From NCBI RefSeq assembly GCF_012939995.1, contig NZ_SPMZ01000002.1, positions 1 through 36,461 on the forward strand: a stretch of 36,461 nucleotides of DNA, in the 5' to 3' direction. The translations under genes and the position numbers were made by a program. Below, piece by piece: positions 8,784 through 17,106 of this stretch. The DNA is from Candidatus Competibacter phosphatis (GTDB taxonomy: Bacteria > Pseudomonadota > Gammaproteobacteria > Competibacterales > Competibacteraceae). The notes under the pieces are model-generated. The model was not told where the DNA came from, ran no database searches, and saw only the letters and a list, made by a program, of their open reading frames with translations. How positions within the stretch are numbered: position 1 is the first letter of the stretch; each line of letters starts with the position of its first letter.

Positions 8784-9233
8784 ATGAACCAGGAATGGAG
8801 CCCGCGCCTGACCGTTGCCACCATCATCGAGCGCGACGGACGCTTCCTGCTGGTGGAGGAATACGCCGATGGCGAGGAACTGGTCTACAACCAGCCCGCC
8901 GGCCACCTGGACGAACACGAAACGCTGGCGGCGGCGGCCATCCGGGAAACTCTGGAGGAAACCGCCTGGGAAGTCCGGGTCGATGCCATCGTCGGGTTGT
9001 ATTACTGGACCCACCCCAAGGGCCATACCTTCGTCCGTACCTGTTTTGTCGGCACCGCTCTCCAGCATCATCCCGAACAACCGCTGGATCACGGCATCCA
9101 ACGGGCGCTCTGGTTGAACCGCGATGAAATCGTGGCGCTGGGACCGAAATTGCGCAGTCCGATGGTAATGCGCTGTATCGACGATTATCTGGCTGGCAAG
9201 CGCTATCCGCTGGATTTGTTCGGCTACCTCTGA
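8784..9233 (+). CDS. nudJ: Nudix hydrolase, NudJ-like
   Basis: A 149-residue Nudix phosphohydrolase. The Nudix box spans Gly40 to Trp62: Gly40, Glu46, Arg54-Glu55 and the metal-binding Glu58-Glu59 are in the right spacing, while the usual late Gly is Ala61. The overall pattern (LTVATIIERDGRFLLVEE, YNQPAGHLDEHETL, and TYDYL-like C-terminal IDDYLAGKRYPLDLF) is that of NudJ, which hydrolyses nucleoside tri- and diphosphates and the thiamin precursor HMP-PP. In many gammaproteobacteria nudJ is next to mnmA; here mnmA is about 9 kb away. A GAGAGGA site lies just before the ATG. Confidence 0.9.
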   Translation: MNQEWSPRLTVATIIERDGRFLLVEEYADGEELVYNQPAGHLDEHETLAAAAIRETLEETAWEVRVDAIVGLYYWTHPKGHTFVRTCFVGTALQHHPEQPLDHGIQRALWLNRDEIVALGPKLRSPMVMRCIDDYLAGKRYPLDLFGYL

Positions 9234-9319
9234 AACGCCCTCAGTCACTGTTCCGACGTACTGGCTTTGCGACGGACAAACTGGCGCCAACGCGCCGGCG
9301 CCCCACATCTCCTCAAGCG

Positions 9320-10678
9320 ATGACTTCCCGAACGGACCAGAATTTTTCCCAGCCCGGCGGCAACCTGCTTCGCGCCAAGCGGCGCATGGAGAAACTGAAT
9401 CACCAACGGCTGCGCCTGTTGCCGCGCGCCCTCTTGCTCGGTGTGCTGTCGGGCTTGATGGCGGTGGCCTTCGCGAAAGCCATGGAAGCCGGCGACACCC
9501 TGCGGCTGGCGCTCCTCGACTCCGCCAGCCGCTTCGATCGATGGGGAGTCGCCCTATCCGTCGCGTTTTCGGTCGCCACCATCAGTCTGGCGGTTTGGCT
9601 GGTCCGATTCTTCGCCCCGGCCGCCGCCGGCAGCGGCATTCCCCATCTCAAGGGGGTTTTACTCGGCTACCGCTCGATGGTCTGGTATCGAGTGCTCTGG
9701 GTGAAATTCGTCGGGGGCGTGATCGGCGTCACCGGCGGCCTCACCCTGGGACGGGAAGGCCCCACCGTGCAAATGGGTGGAGCACTGGGCCAGATGCTGG
9801 GCAGCCGCTCCCACAGCGATACCCTGGAACAACGCTCGCTGATCGCCGCCGGCGCCGGCGCCGGGCTGTCCGCCATCTTCAACGCGCCGCTGGCGGGCGT
9901 GGTCTTCGTCCTGGAGGAACTCCAAGGAAACTTCACCTCGCTGGTGTTCTTCGCCGCGCTCATCGCCTCCATGACCGCCGACGTGCTTTCGCGTGGACTC
10001 ATGGGCCAGCATCCGGTGTTCCACGTAACGGTCACCGCCATTCCCGATCTGACCAGCCTGCCGCTGTTTCTGGCTCTGGGTATCCTGGCCGGCGTTCTCG
10101 GCGTCCTGTTCAACCGGGCGTTGTTGGCCACCCAGCGTTTGGGCGATACCCAAAACCCGCGACTGCTGGCCAGCAAATGGATCTCCTGGGGGGTGATCAT
10201 CGGTCTGACCGGCTGGTGGATGCCGGAGATTTGCGGCGGTGGTCAACCACTGGTGGAACGGATTCTGAGCGGGCGGGAATACATCGATCTTTGGACGCTG
10301 GCCCTGCTGTTCGGCTTGCGCTTCCTGCTGACGATGGGCAGCTACGGCACCGGCGCGGCCGGTGGTATTTTCGCACCGCTGCTGGTGCTCGGCGCCCTGC
10401 TGGGATTGGGGATCGGCGAACTGGGCCGCGAATGGTTCCCGCTGGTCGCGCCGGAACCGCTGACGGTCGCGGTCGCCGGCATGGCCGCCTATTTCACCGC
10501 CATTGTCCGCGCGCCGCTCACCGGTATCGTGCTGATCGTCGAAATGACCGGCAACTATTCCTTGATCCTGCCGTTGTTCACCGCCTGCTTTTCGGCCTAC
10601 GTCATCGCCGAATGGTGGCCGGACGTACCGATTTACGAGGCGTTGCTGGAGCGCGATCTCGAAAAGGATTTGGCATGA
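9320..10678 (+). CDS. clcA: ClC-family chloride/proton antiporter
   Basis: A 452-residue inner-membrane protein with about ten hydrophobic segments. The three anion-selectivity motifs are present: GSGIP (104-108), GREGP (144-148, gating Glu146) and GGIFAP in the second half. The internal proton glutamate of exchangers is also there (FVLEE, Glu200). This argues for a 2 Cl-/H+ antiporter rather than a channel. The protein ends soon after the last membrane segment and has no CBS domains, as in bacterial ClcA. Such exchangers support extreme acid resistance or volume and charge balance. Expression follows nudJ after 86 bp, so it may have its own promoter. Confidence 0.95.
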   Translation: MTSRTDQNFSQPGGNLLRAKRRMEKLNHQRLRLLPRALLLGVLSGLMAVAFAKAMEAGDTLRLALLDSASRFDRWGVALSVAFSVATISLAVWLVRFFAPAAAGSGIPHLKGVLLGYRSMVWYRVLWVKFVGGVIGVTGGLTLGREGPTVQMGGALGQMLGSRSHSDTLEQRSLIAAGAGAGLSAIFNAPLAGVVFVLEELQGNFTSLVFFAALIASMTADVLSRGLMGQHPVFHVTVTAIPDLTSLPLFLALGILAGVLGVLFNRALLATQRLGDTQNPRLLASKWISWGVIIGLTGWWMPEICGGGQPLVERILSGREYIDLWTLALLFGLRFLLTMGSYGTGAAGGIFAPLLVLGALLGLGIGELGREWFPLVAPEPLTVAVAGMAAYFTAIVRAPLTGIVLIVEMTGNYSLILPLFTACFSAYVIAEWWPDVPIYEALLERDLEKDLA

Positions 10679-10713
10679 AGCCGAGCGACATCCGCCTGAA
10701 AAGCAAGAGCTAA

Positions 10714-11023
10714 GAGCACCCATGCCTGTTTTTCAGATCGGCGTCAGATCTCCAGACAGGTTTCCTTGATCCGAGGGTCGCCAAGCGGTTCCTGACGGCG
10801 CTGGTTAGAATGACTTAAAACGACCGTCCCGGTTTCCGACACGTAGGCGTTAGGGGACGATCCGCGTGGGCACGGCAAGCTTTGCAAAAACTGGCAAAAT
10901 CGAGCAATGTCAATAAGAATTAAGCGGGGCCAGCTAATGTCGACCCCTTTGGCGCCGCTCACTTCGAATTGGCCGCGTCAATCACACCGATCCGTTTTCA
11001 ACCCATCCCCAAGGAGTGCTTTC
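10714..11023 (+). other. Noncoding region upstream of the liv operon, with a nested inverted repeat
   Basis: No convincing gene is present. At 10725-10760 a nested inverted repeat (CCTGT/ACAGG outside, AGATC/GATCT inside) may mark the end of the clcA transcript, but it lacks a U tract. The AT-rich stretch 10880-10925 contains weak promoter-like hexamers (TGGCAA and AAGAAT, 17 bp apart) that could drive the liv operon. Confidence 0.4.
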
Positions 11024-12166
11024 ATGGATCTTCCTTCTTTTCCGCGTGGCCTGTTGGCCATGGTCCTGGCTGGCGGACTGAGCCTGAGCGGCTTGGCTGG
11101 CGCCGCCGAGACCATCAAGATCGGCGTTGCCGGTCCGATGACCGGCGGCAACGCGGCGTTTGGCGAGCAATTTTGGAACGGCGCCACCCAGGCCGCCGAA
11201 GCAATCAATGCCGCCGGCGGCATCAATGGCAAACAGATCGAGCTGGTCAAGGGTGATGACGCCTGCGAACCCAAGCAGGCGGTCGCGGTCGCCAACCGGT
11301 TGCTAGATCAGGATAAGGCGACGGCGGTCATCGGCCATTTCTGCTCATCCTCCACCATCCCAGCTTCCGAGGTTTACGCTGATGCCAGCGTCCTGGTGAT
11401 TACTCCGGGCTCCACTAACCCCAAGGTCACCGAGCGTGATCTACCCACCGTGTTTCGCATGTGCGGGCGCGATGACCAGCAAGGTCCCATGGCGGCCGAT
11501 TTCATCGTGAACAAGCTGAAAGCGAAGAAAATCGCTGTAGTGCATGATAAGGACACCTACGGCCAGGGTATTGCTGACGCCATGCGCGCCCGCCTCAAGG
11601 AACTCAAGGCGGACAAGAAAGAAGTGCTGTATGAGGGACTGACCCGAGGCGAGAAGGACTTCAACCCCTTGGTCACCAAGATCAAGGGTTCGGGCGCCGA
11701 CGTAGTGTACTTCGGCGGACTCTACAATGAGGCGGGTCCCCTGCTGCGGCAACTGCGCGATCAGGGCGTCAAGGCCACCTTCGTCTCCGGTGATGGCAGT
11801 CTGGACCCGGCCATCGTGGCGGCGGCTGGCGGTCCGAAGTTCATCGAAGGTTCCTACATGACCTCGGTCCGCGAGGCCCGCAATATCCCAGCGGCGCAAA
11901 AGGTTGTCGCTAAATTCAAAGCGGCGGGCATTGACCCGGCCGGCTATACGCTCTACTCCTACGCTTCATTGCAAAGCATCGCCGAGGCCATGAAAGCCAC
12001 CAAATCCACCGATGGCAAGAAGCTGGCGGATTGGCTGAAGAGCCATACCGTTACGACGGTGCTGGGACCGAAAAAATGGGACGCCAAGGGCGATCTGAAA
12101 GAAAGCGGCTTTTCGATCTACGTCTGGGGTGCTGACGGTAACTATAAGGAAATGGCTCAGAAGTAG
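11024..12166 (+). CDS. livJ: Branched-chain amino-acid ABC transporter, periplasmic binding protein
   Basis: The ligand-capturing subunit of a LivJ/LivK-type importer. ATG 11024 has AAGGAG 7 nt upstream; in-frame codons further upstream are rejected because the signal peptide starts here. Residues 1-27 have a hydrophobic core ending in AGAAET, a typical cleavage site. The mature protein shows the type I periplasmic-binding fold markers IKIGVAGPMTGGNAAFG, AAEAINAAGGINGK, the two closely spaced Cys of DACE and HFCSS, and VVHDKDTYGQG. At 380 residues its length is normal. It heads livJHMGF. Members of the family bind Leu/Ile/Val, but related proteins take other amides or amino acids, so the substrate is inferred. 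Confidence 0.93.
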   Translation: MDLPSFPRGLLAMVLAGGLSLSGLAGAAETIKIGVAGPMTGGNAAFGEQFWNGATQAAEAINAAGGINGKQIELVKGDDACEPKQAVAVANRLLDQDKATAVIGHFCSSSTIPASEVYADASVLVITPGSTNPKVTERDLPTVFRMCGRDDQQGPMAADFIVNKLKAKKIAVVHDKDTYGQGIADAMRARLKELKADKKEVLYEGLTRGEKDFNPLVTKIKGSGADVVYFGGLYNEAGPLLRQLRDQGVKATFVSGDGSLDPAIVAAAGGPKFIEGSYMTSVREARNIPAAQKVVAKFKAAGIDPAGYTLYSYASLQSIAEAMKATKSTDGKKLADWLKSHTVTTVLGPKKWDAKGDLKESGFSIYVWGADGNYKEMAQK

Positions 12167-12178
12167 CCTTGCCTCGAT

Positions 12179-12200
12179 CCCTCCTCCTCCAGGAGGAGGG
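12179..12200 (+). repeat. GC-rich hairpin between livJ and livH
   Basis: A perfect 10-bp inverted repeat (CCCTCCTCCT at 12179-12188 and its complement at 12191-12200) with a 2-nt centre. It starts 12 bp after the livJ stop and has no U tract. Stem-loops here commonly protect the upstream mRNA and let the binding protein be made in excess over the permease. Its right arm is purine-rich and resembles a ribosome site, but lies about 35 nt from livH. Confidence 0.6.
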
Positions 12201-12235
12201 TTTCCATCTCCTCGCGCCTAAGCATCCTCACTCCT

Positions 12236-13153
12236 ATGGATTGGCATATTCTTGCCCAACAATTGGTCAATGGTCTGACGCTGGGCTCCATCTATGGTCT
12301 GATCGCCATCGGCTATACCATGGTGTACGGCATTATCGGCATGATCAATTTCGCCCACGGCGACGTATACATGCTCTCTGCCTATGTGACCGCCATCAGC
12401 CTGGCGACGCTGTTTTCGTTTGGCCTGGACTCGCTGCCCTTCGCCCTGTTGGTAACCTTGGTCATGACGATGGTCATCACCGCCGCCTATGGCTGGACCA
12501 TCGAGCGCATCGCTTACCGTCCACTGCGCGGATCGACCCGGCTGGCGCCGCTGATCTCGGCGATCGGAGTATCGCTGGTACTGCAAAACGGGGTGCAATT
12601 AAGTCAAGGCGCCCGCACGCAGGGCGTACCGAGCCTAATTCCGACCACGCTACGCTTCGGCGAAGGCGATGACTTCGTGCAGATCACCCTGGTGCAGTTG
12701 ATGATCATCGTGATCTCGCTGAGCAGCATGGCTGCATTGACCTGGCTGATCCAGCGCACCTCGCTGGGCCGACAATGCCGCGCGACGCAGCAGGATCGAC
12801 GGATGGCGGCCATTCTCGGCATCAACACCGACCGCATCATCTCTAGTGTGTTCATCATCGGCGCGGCCATGGCCGCCATCGCCGGGGTGCTGGTCACCCT
12901 GAACTATGGCTCCTTCGATTTCAACATCGGCTTCGTCACCGGCATCAAAGCCTTCACCGCCGCGGTGCTGGGCGGTATCGGCTCGTTGCCGGGAGCGATG
13001 CTGGGTGGCCTGATTCTCGGTTTGGCGGAAGCGCTGTTCTCCGGCATGGTCAACACCGATTACAAAGACGTGTTCGCCTTCTCGCTGTTGGTGCTGGTAC
13101 TGATCTTCCGCCCCACAGGCCTGCTCGGTAAACCGGAAGTGGAGAAGGTGTAA
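12236..13153 (+). CDS. livH: Branched-chain amino-acid ABC transporter permease LivH
   Basis: A 305-residue inner-membrane permease with about eight hydrophobic segments. It opens with the family-typical QQLVNGLTLGSIYGLIAIGYTM. The internal GIKAFTAAVLGGIGSLPGAMLGG block is the cytoplasmic coupling region that contacts the ATPases, and FRPTGLLG ends the protein. No strong Shine-Dalgarno sequence is visible before the ATG, so translation may depend on coupling or be modest, consistent with a permease made at lower level than its binding protein. It lies 69 bp after livJ, separated by a hairpin, and 3 bp before livM. Confidence 0.95.
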   Translation: MDWHILAQQLVNGLTLGSIYGLIAIGYTMVYGIIGMINFAHGDVYMLSAYVTAISLATLFSFGLDSLPFALLVTLVMTMVITAAYGWTIERIAYRPLRGSTRLAPLISAIGVSLVLQNGVQLSQGARTQGVPSLIPTTLRFGEGDDFVQITLVQLMIIVISLSSMAALTWLIQRTSLGRQCRATQQDRRMAAILGINTDRIISSVFIIGAAMAAIAGVLVTLNYGSFDFNIGFVTGIKAFTAAVLGGIGSLPGAMLGGLILGLAEALFSGMVNTDYKDVFAFSLLVLVLIFRPTGLLGKPEVEKV

Positions 13154-13156
13154 ACC

Positions 13157-14467
13157 ATGCCGCCCGTTGCCGCTGCCTCTTCCACGACCAGGGTTCACTG
13201 GAGTCTCGTTTTCCGCCAAGCTGTTCTGGAGGCGACCGCAGCTTTCGCCTTGGCGCTCTTGCTGTTTGGTCCCATCGTCGGCCTGGTGCTGGATGGCTAT
13301 CAGGTCAGGAATGAATTGCAACGCCCGCTGTTGATCGCCGCGATCATCGCCGCAGGCCGGTTTCTGGTGACCTTGGCGATGCACGCCCCGACCGGACAAG
13401 CGGCGCTCGAACGGTTCAATGCCCGCCGTCGCCAACCGGGGGTGCTGGTGGTCAACGCCTCGGAAAGCGACCGACAGCGTTGGTGGCTACTGGCCATCGT
13501 TGCCGTCAGCCTGACCCTGCCATTCCTGGCCAGCAAGTATTGGCTGACGGTATTGATCCAGGCCATGATCTACGTGCTGCTCGGCCTGGGTTTGAACATC
13601 GTGGTCGGACTGGCCGGTCTGCTCGATCTCGGCTATGTCGCCTTCTACGCCGTCGGCGCGTACGGCCTGGCCCTGGGCGCGCAGTATCTCGACCTGGGCT
13701 TCTGGAGCGCGCTGCCGCTGGCGGCGATGCTGGCGGCGCTGTTCGGCGGCGTACTCGGTTTCCCGGTGCTGCGGATGCACGGCGACTATCTGGCCATCGT
13801 CACCTTGGGCTTTGGCGAAATCATCCGCCTGGTGCTGAACAACTGGCTGGAATTCACCGGCGGTCCCAACGGTGTCTCCGCTCCGGCTCCCCAACTGTTC
13901 GGCCTGGAATTCACCCGCACCGCCAAAGACGGTGGAGTGCCCTTTCACGAATATTTCCAGATCAGCTACGACCCACTGCACCGTTTCATCTTCATCTACC
14001 TGGCACTGTTCCTGATTGTCTGCCTGATGGTGGTGGTGGTCACCCGCCTGCGCAATATGCCGGTGGGCCGTGCCTGGGAAGCGTTGCGCGAGGACGAGAT
14101 CGCCTGCCGCGCCCTGGGCATCAACCATGTTCTGGTCAAACTATCGGCTTTCATGATGGGAGCGATGGTGGGCGGCATCGCCGGGGTGTTCTTCGCCACC
14201 TATCAGGGCTTCATCAACCCCACATCGTTCAACTTCTTCGAATCGGCGCTGATCGTTGCCATCGTGGTGCTTGGCGGGCTGGGTTCGACGACCGGGGTAA
14301 TCGTGGCGGCGTTGGTGCTGACCATTCTGCCCGAGTTGCTGCGCGCCTTCGCCGACTACCGGGTGTTTGCCTTCGGGGTGCTGATGGTGCTGATGATGAT
14401 CTGGCGACCGCGCGGCCTGATTCGCCCCCGGCGGCGTGCCTTCGAGGTCAAGGGGTTGTGTCGATGA
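13157..14467 (+). CDS. livM: Branched-chain amino-acid ABC transporter permease LivM
   Basis: A 436-residue second permease subunit. The N-terminal 100 residues contain two or three extra membrane segments, as in LivM proteins. The core follows with the conserved GLGLNIVVGLAGLLDLGYVAFYAVGAYG, GDYLAIVTLGFGEIIRLVLNN and REDEIACRALGIN segments, and a C-terminal coupling block VLGGLGSTTGVIVAA. The core pairs with LivH to form the transmembrane path. The stop TGA overlaps the ATG of livG (ATGA), indicating translational coupling. The gene is intact. Confidence 0.95.
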   Translation: MPPVAAASSTTRVHWSLVFRQAVLEATAAFALALLLFGPIVGLVLDGYQVRNELQRPLLIAAIIAAGRFLVTLAMHAPTGQAALERFNARRRQPGVLVVNASESDRQRWWLLAIVAVSLTLPFLASKYWLTVLIQAMIYVLLGLGLNIVVGLAGLLDLGYVAFYAVGAYGLALGAQYLDLGFWSALPLAAMLAALFGGVLGFPVLRMHGDYLAIVTLGFGEIIRLVLNNWLEFTGGPNGVSAPAPQLFGLEFTRTAKDGGVPFHEYFQISYDPLHRFIFIYLALFLIVCLMVVVVTRLRNMPVGRAWEALREDEIACRALGINHVLVKLSAFMMGAMVGGIAGVFFATYQGFINPTSFNFFESALIVAIVVLGGLGSTTGVIVAALVLTILPELLRAFADYRVFAFGVLMVLMMIWRPRGLIRPRRRAFEVKGLCR

Positions 14468-15357
14468 TCGGCGACCCGATTCACCCGCCGCTTCTGGAAG
14501 TGGCCGGATTGACCATGCGTTTCGGTGGCATCCTGGCACTCAACGATGTCGGTTTCGAAGTCAGGCACGGTTCGATCTCGGCCCTGATCGGACCCAATGG
14601 CGCTGGCAAGACCACCGTATTCAATTGCCTGACCGGTTTCTACAAAGCGACGGAAGGCCGGATCGCGCTGCATACTCCGCGCGCCGCCATCGACCTGATT
14701 CAGATCCTCGGTCAGCCATTTCAGGCCAGTGATCTGGTCAATCCGGCGACCTTTGCCAACCGGCTGTATTACAAGATGTTCGGTGGCACCCATCGGGTGA
14801 CCCGGGCGGGAGTGGCGCGTACCTTCCAGAACGTGCGGCTGTTCAAGGAAATGACCGCGATCGAAAACCTGTTGGTCGCCCAGCACCTGCAACTCAACCG
14901 TAACCTGGTGGCGGGCCTGCTGCAAACCGCAGCCTATCGCCAATCCGAACGCGATGCCCTGGAACGCGCTTATGCCTGGCTCAAGGTGTTCGGGCTGGCC
15001 GAGGACGCCAACCGTCTGGCTGGAGAGCTACCCTATGGTCACCAGCGGCGTCTGGAAATCGCCCGCGCCATGTGCACCGGTCCCCGCTTGCTGTGCCTGG
15101 ATGAGCCCGCAGCCGGATTGAATCCCCGCGAGACCGAACAATTGAGCGAGTTGATTCGCCAGTTGCGCGACGAGCATGGGGTCACGATCCTGCTGATCGA
15201 GCACGATATGGGCTTGGTGATGAGGTTGTCGGAGCATATCGTGGTCCTGGACTATGGCGAGGTCATCGCCGATGGCGATCCGCACACCGTGGCACACCAT
15301 CCGGCCGTGTTGGCGGCCTATCTTGGAACCGATGCGGTAAACGACGATGAGTCCTAG
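14464..15357 (+). CDS. livG: Branched-chain amino-acid ABC transporter ATPase LivG
   Basis: A 297-residue cytoplasmic ATPase of the importer. Walker A GPNGAGKT is at 43-50; the Q-loop region ARTFQNVRLF, signature region GELPYGHQRRLEIARA, Walker B LLCLDEPAAGLNP and switch His (LLIEHDMGLV) are all in order. The start is the ATG overlapping the livM stop. It is about 40 residues longer than E. coli LivG; the extra sequence lies between the Walker A region and the Q-loop (HTPRAAIDLIQILGQPF onward, roughly residues 65-105). The insertion is in frame and unlikely to be an error. It ends 11 bp inside livF. Confidence 0.94.
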   Translation: MIGDPIHPPLLEVAGLTMRFGGILALNDVGFEVRHGSISALIGPNGAGKTTVFNCLTGFYKATEGRIALHTPRAAIDLIQILGQPFQASDLVNPATFANRLYYKMFGGTHRVTRAGVARTFQNVRLFKEMTAIENLLVAQHLQLNRNLVAGLLQTAAYRQSERDALERAYAWLKVFGLAEDANRLAGELPYGHQRRLEIARAMCTGPRLLCLDEPAAGLNPRETEQLSELIRQLRDEHGVTILLIEHDMGLVMRLSEHIVVLDYGEVIADGDPHTVAHHPAVLAAYLGTDAVNDDES

Positions 15358-16072
15358 CGAGCCCTTGTTGCAAATTCACGAACTGGATGCCCGCTACGGC
15401 CCGATCCAGGCCTTGCGCCAAGTCTCTCTGCACATCGATGCCGGCGAAATCGTGACTCTGATCGGCGCCAATGGGGCAGGCAAATCGACCTTGCTGATGA
15501 GCCTGTTCGGCGATCCACAGCCGGCCGGGGGCTGGATTCGCTATCAGGGCCACGACATCACCGGCCTGCCGACTCACGAGATCGCCAAGCGCGGCATCGC
15601 GCAAGCCCCGGAAGGACGGCGGATCTTTGCGGCAATGAGCGTGGAGGAAAATCTGTTGATGGGGGCGATACCGGTCGGGATGGATCACATGGATGCCGAC
15701 CTGATCAAGGTGTTCGAGCTGTTCCCCCGTCTCAAGGAACGGCGCAATCAACGGGCCGGCACGCTCTCCGGCGGCGAGCAGCAGATGTTGGCGATTGGTC
15801 GGGCATTGATGAGCCGGCCCCGCCTGCTGCTGCTGGATGAACCGAGTCTAGGACTCGCGCCGCTGATGGTGCAACGTATCTTCGCCACGATCCGGGAAAT
15901 TCGTGACAGCGGTGCCACCATTTTTCTGGTGGAGCAGAACGCCCACCACGCGCTGAAGCTCGCCCAGCGCGGCCATGTGCTGGTCAACGGCGAAATCCGC
16001 CTGTCGGGAACTGGCGAGGAATTGCTGGCCGACCCTGAGGTGCGGCGGGCGTATTTGGGCGGACGGGGCTGA
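15347..16072 (+). CDS. livF: Branched-chain amino-acid ABC transporter ATPase LivF
   Basis: A 241-residue ATPase, the second nucleotide-binding subunit. Walker A GANGAGKS is at 40-47, followed by the conserved GIAQAPEGRRIFAAMSVEENL, the signature LSGGEQQMLAIGRALM, Walker B LLLLDEPSLGLAP and the switch His (FLVEQNAHHAL). It overlaps the end of livG by 11 bp and is the last gene of the operon. Its length and motifs are typical. The next gene converges on it 13 bp downstream, so the transcripts may run into each other. Confidence 0.95.
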   Translation: MSPSEPLLQIHELDARYGPIQALRQVSLHIDAGEIVTLIGANGAGKSTLLMSLFGDPQPAGGWIRYQGHDITGLPTHEIAKRGIAQAPEGRRIFAAMSVEENLLMGAIPVGMDHMDADLIKVFELFPRLKERRNQRAGTLSGGEQQMLAIGRALMSRPRLLLLDEPSLGLAPLMVQRIFATIREIRDSGATIFLVEQNAHHALKLAQRGHVLVNGEIRLSGTGEELLADPEVRRAYLGGRG

Positions 16073-16085
16073 AAAACGCCTGTAC

Positions 16086-17024
16086 CTACAACGACCCCTT
16101 CGCCTCCCAGGATGGCGTGATAATCTGTTCGGAACGCTTGCGACAGACCATTTCGAGTTCCTTGAGAATGGTCTCCATGCCGATCAGCCGATCTAGAATG
16201 GTACGGACCTCGCGCAGGGTGAAGATCACATCGACATCCATCTCCAGGTATTTTTGCCGCTCGCTACGCTCCGCCTGCTCGATGGCCGCCTGAATGCTTT
16301 CTCCCTTATTCACCTCGGTACCCAGCAGACGGATAAACACCCGAAGTTTCTCGCGTTGCTGGGCCATCCACTCGTTGTACTGATACAGCAACTCGTAGCC
16401 GTCCTCGACCGAGTAGGCTTTGTAGCGGAATTTAAGCTTGAGATCATCGAAAGTGCTGGTGCGAAAAACCCGTCCTGCTTTCCAGTCATCGATGGTTTGC
16501 TTGAATTCGATCGGCAGAAAATCCACCCCGGCTTCAATGCGATTCTTGATGAACTCCAGTTCCTGCGCCTCCTTCTCGACCTTCTCGGCGGTGGTACGCA
16601 CCTGCTGACGGATCGCTTCCGTCCGAGTGTAGGTTTTTTGCGATGCCTTGCCCGGTTTGGCGGCAACGGTGGCGGCCATCCGGTTGCCTTCGCGTTCCGC
16701 ATCCAACCATTCGGTGATGGCGTCCTCGACGGCGCGCATCCGCGCCTCGACTTCCTCGGATTCCCGCCGCTCCACTGTGGTGCGCTTAATCTGGACACGC
16801 TCGGCCTCGGCCTGTTCGGCTGCCGCCCACTCGGCGATGGCCTGTTCCACGGCCGCCTTCTCCGCCGCCGCTTTCTCCGCCGCCGCTTTCTTCAGCGCCT
16901 CCAGCCGCTTTTCCATCCGCTGCTTATGCTGTTGGATAAAATGCAGCATCAGCCAGCCGGCCAATACAATGCTCGCCAGCGCCCCCAGCAATCCGATCAC
17001 GCCCGTTAGTTGCCAACCGCTCAT
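16086..17024 (-). CDS. Membrane-anchored coiled-coil protein of unknown function
   Basis: A 312-residue protein that I do not recognise as a named family. Residues 5-28 form one membrane segment (VIGLLGALASIVLAGWLMLHFI). A highly charged Ala/Glu/Lys coiled coil follows from about 30 to 120, including repeated AAAEK units. After a basic linker, residues 140-312 form a mostly helical domain with FLPIEFKQTIDDWKAG, FRYKAYSVEDGYELLYQYNEW and long acidic helices. The short periplasmic N-terminus and large cytoplasmic coil suggest a scaffold or tether. It is the downstream neighbour of rdgC on the same strand, 82 bp away. A cell-envelope or chromosome-related role would be a guess. Confidence 0.65.
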   Translation of the reverse strand: MSGWQLTGVIGLLGALASIVLAGWLMLHFIQQHKQRMEKRLEALKKAAAEKAAAEKAAVEQAIAEWAAAEQAEAERVQIKRTTVERRESEEVEARMRAVEDAITEWLDAEREGNRMAATVAAKPGKASQKTYTRTEAIRQQVRTTAEKVEKEAQELEFIKNRIEAGVDFLPIEFKQTIDDWKAGRVFRTSTFDDLKLKFRYKAYSVEDGYELLYQYNEWMAQQREKLRVFIRLLGTEVNKGESIQAAIEQAERSERQKYLEMDVDVIFTLREVRTILDRLIGMETILKELEMVCRKRSEQIITPSWEAKGSL

Positions 17025-17106
17025 ATGCCGCCTTTTCGGGCCATCGAAGTGATTGGCCCGTCGTATTATCCAAATCTAGTGCCTGTTCCGGCTCAATGCC
17101 AAATAT

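Noticed and set aside
10675..10713. 12-codon frame whose ATG overlaps the clcA stop
   Set aside because: It is too short to judge, with no ribosome site of its own or recognised peptide; the overlap can occur by chance.
13480..14463. Upstream in-frame extension of livG through livM
   Set aside because: The frame is open only because of high GC third positions. LivM occupies this stretch, and the ATGA overlap at 14464 is the natural livG start.
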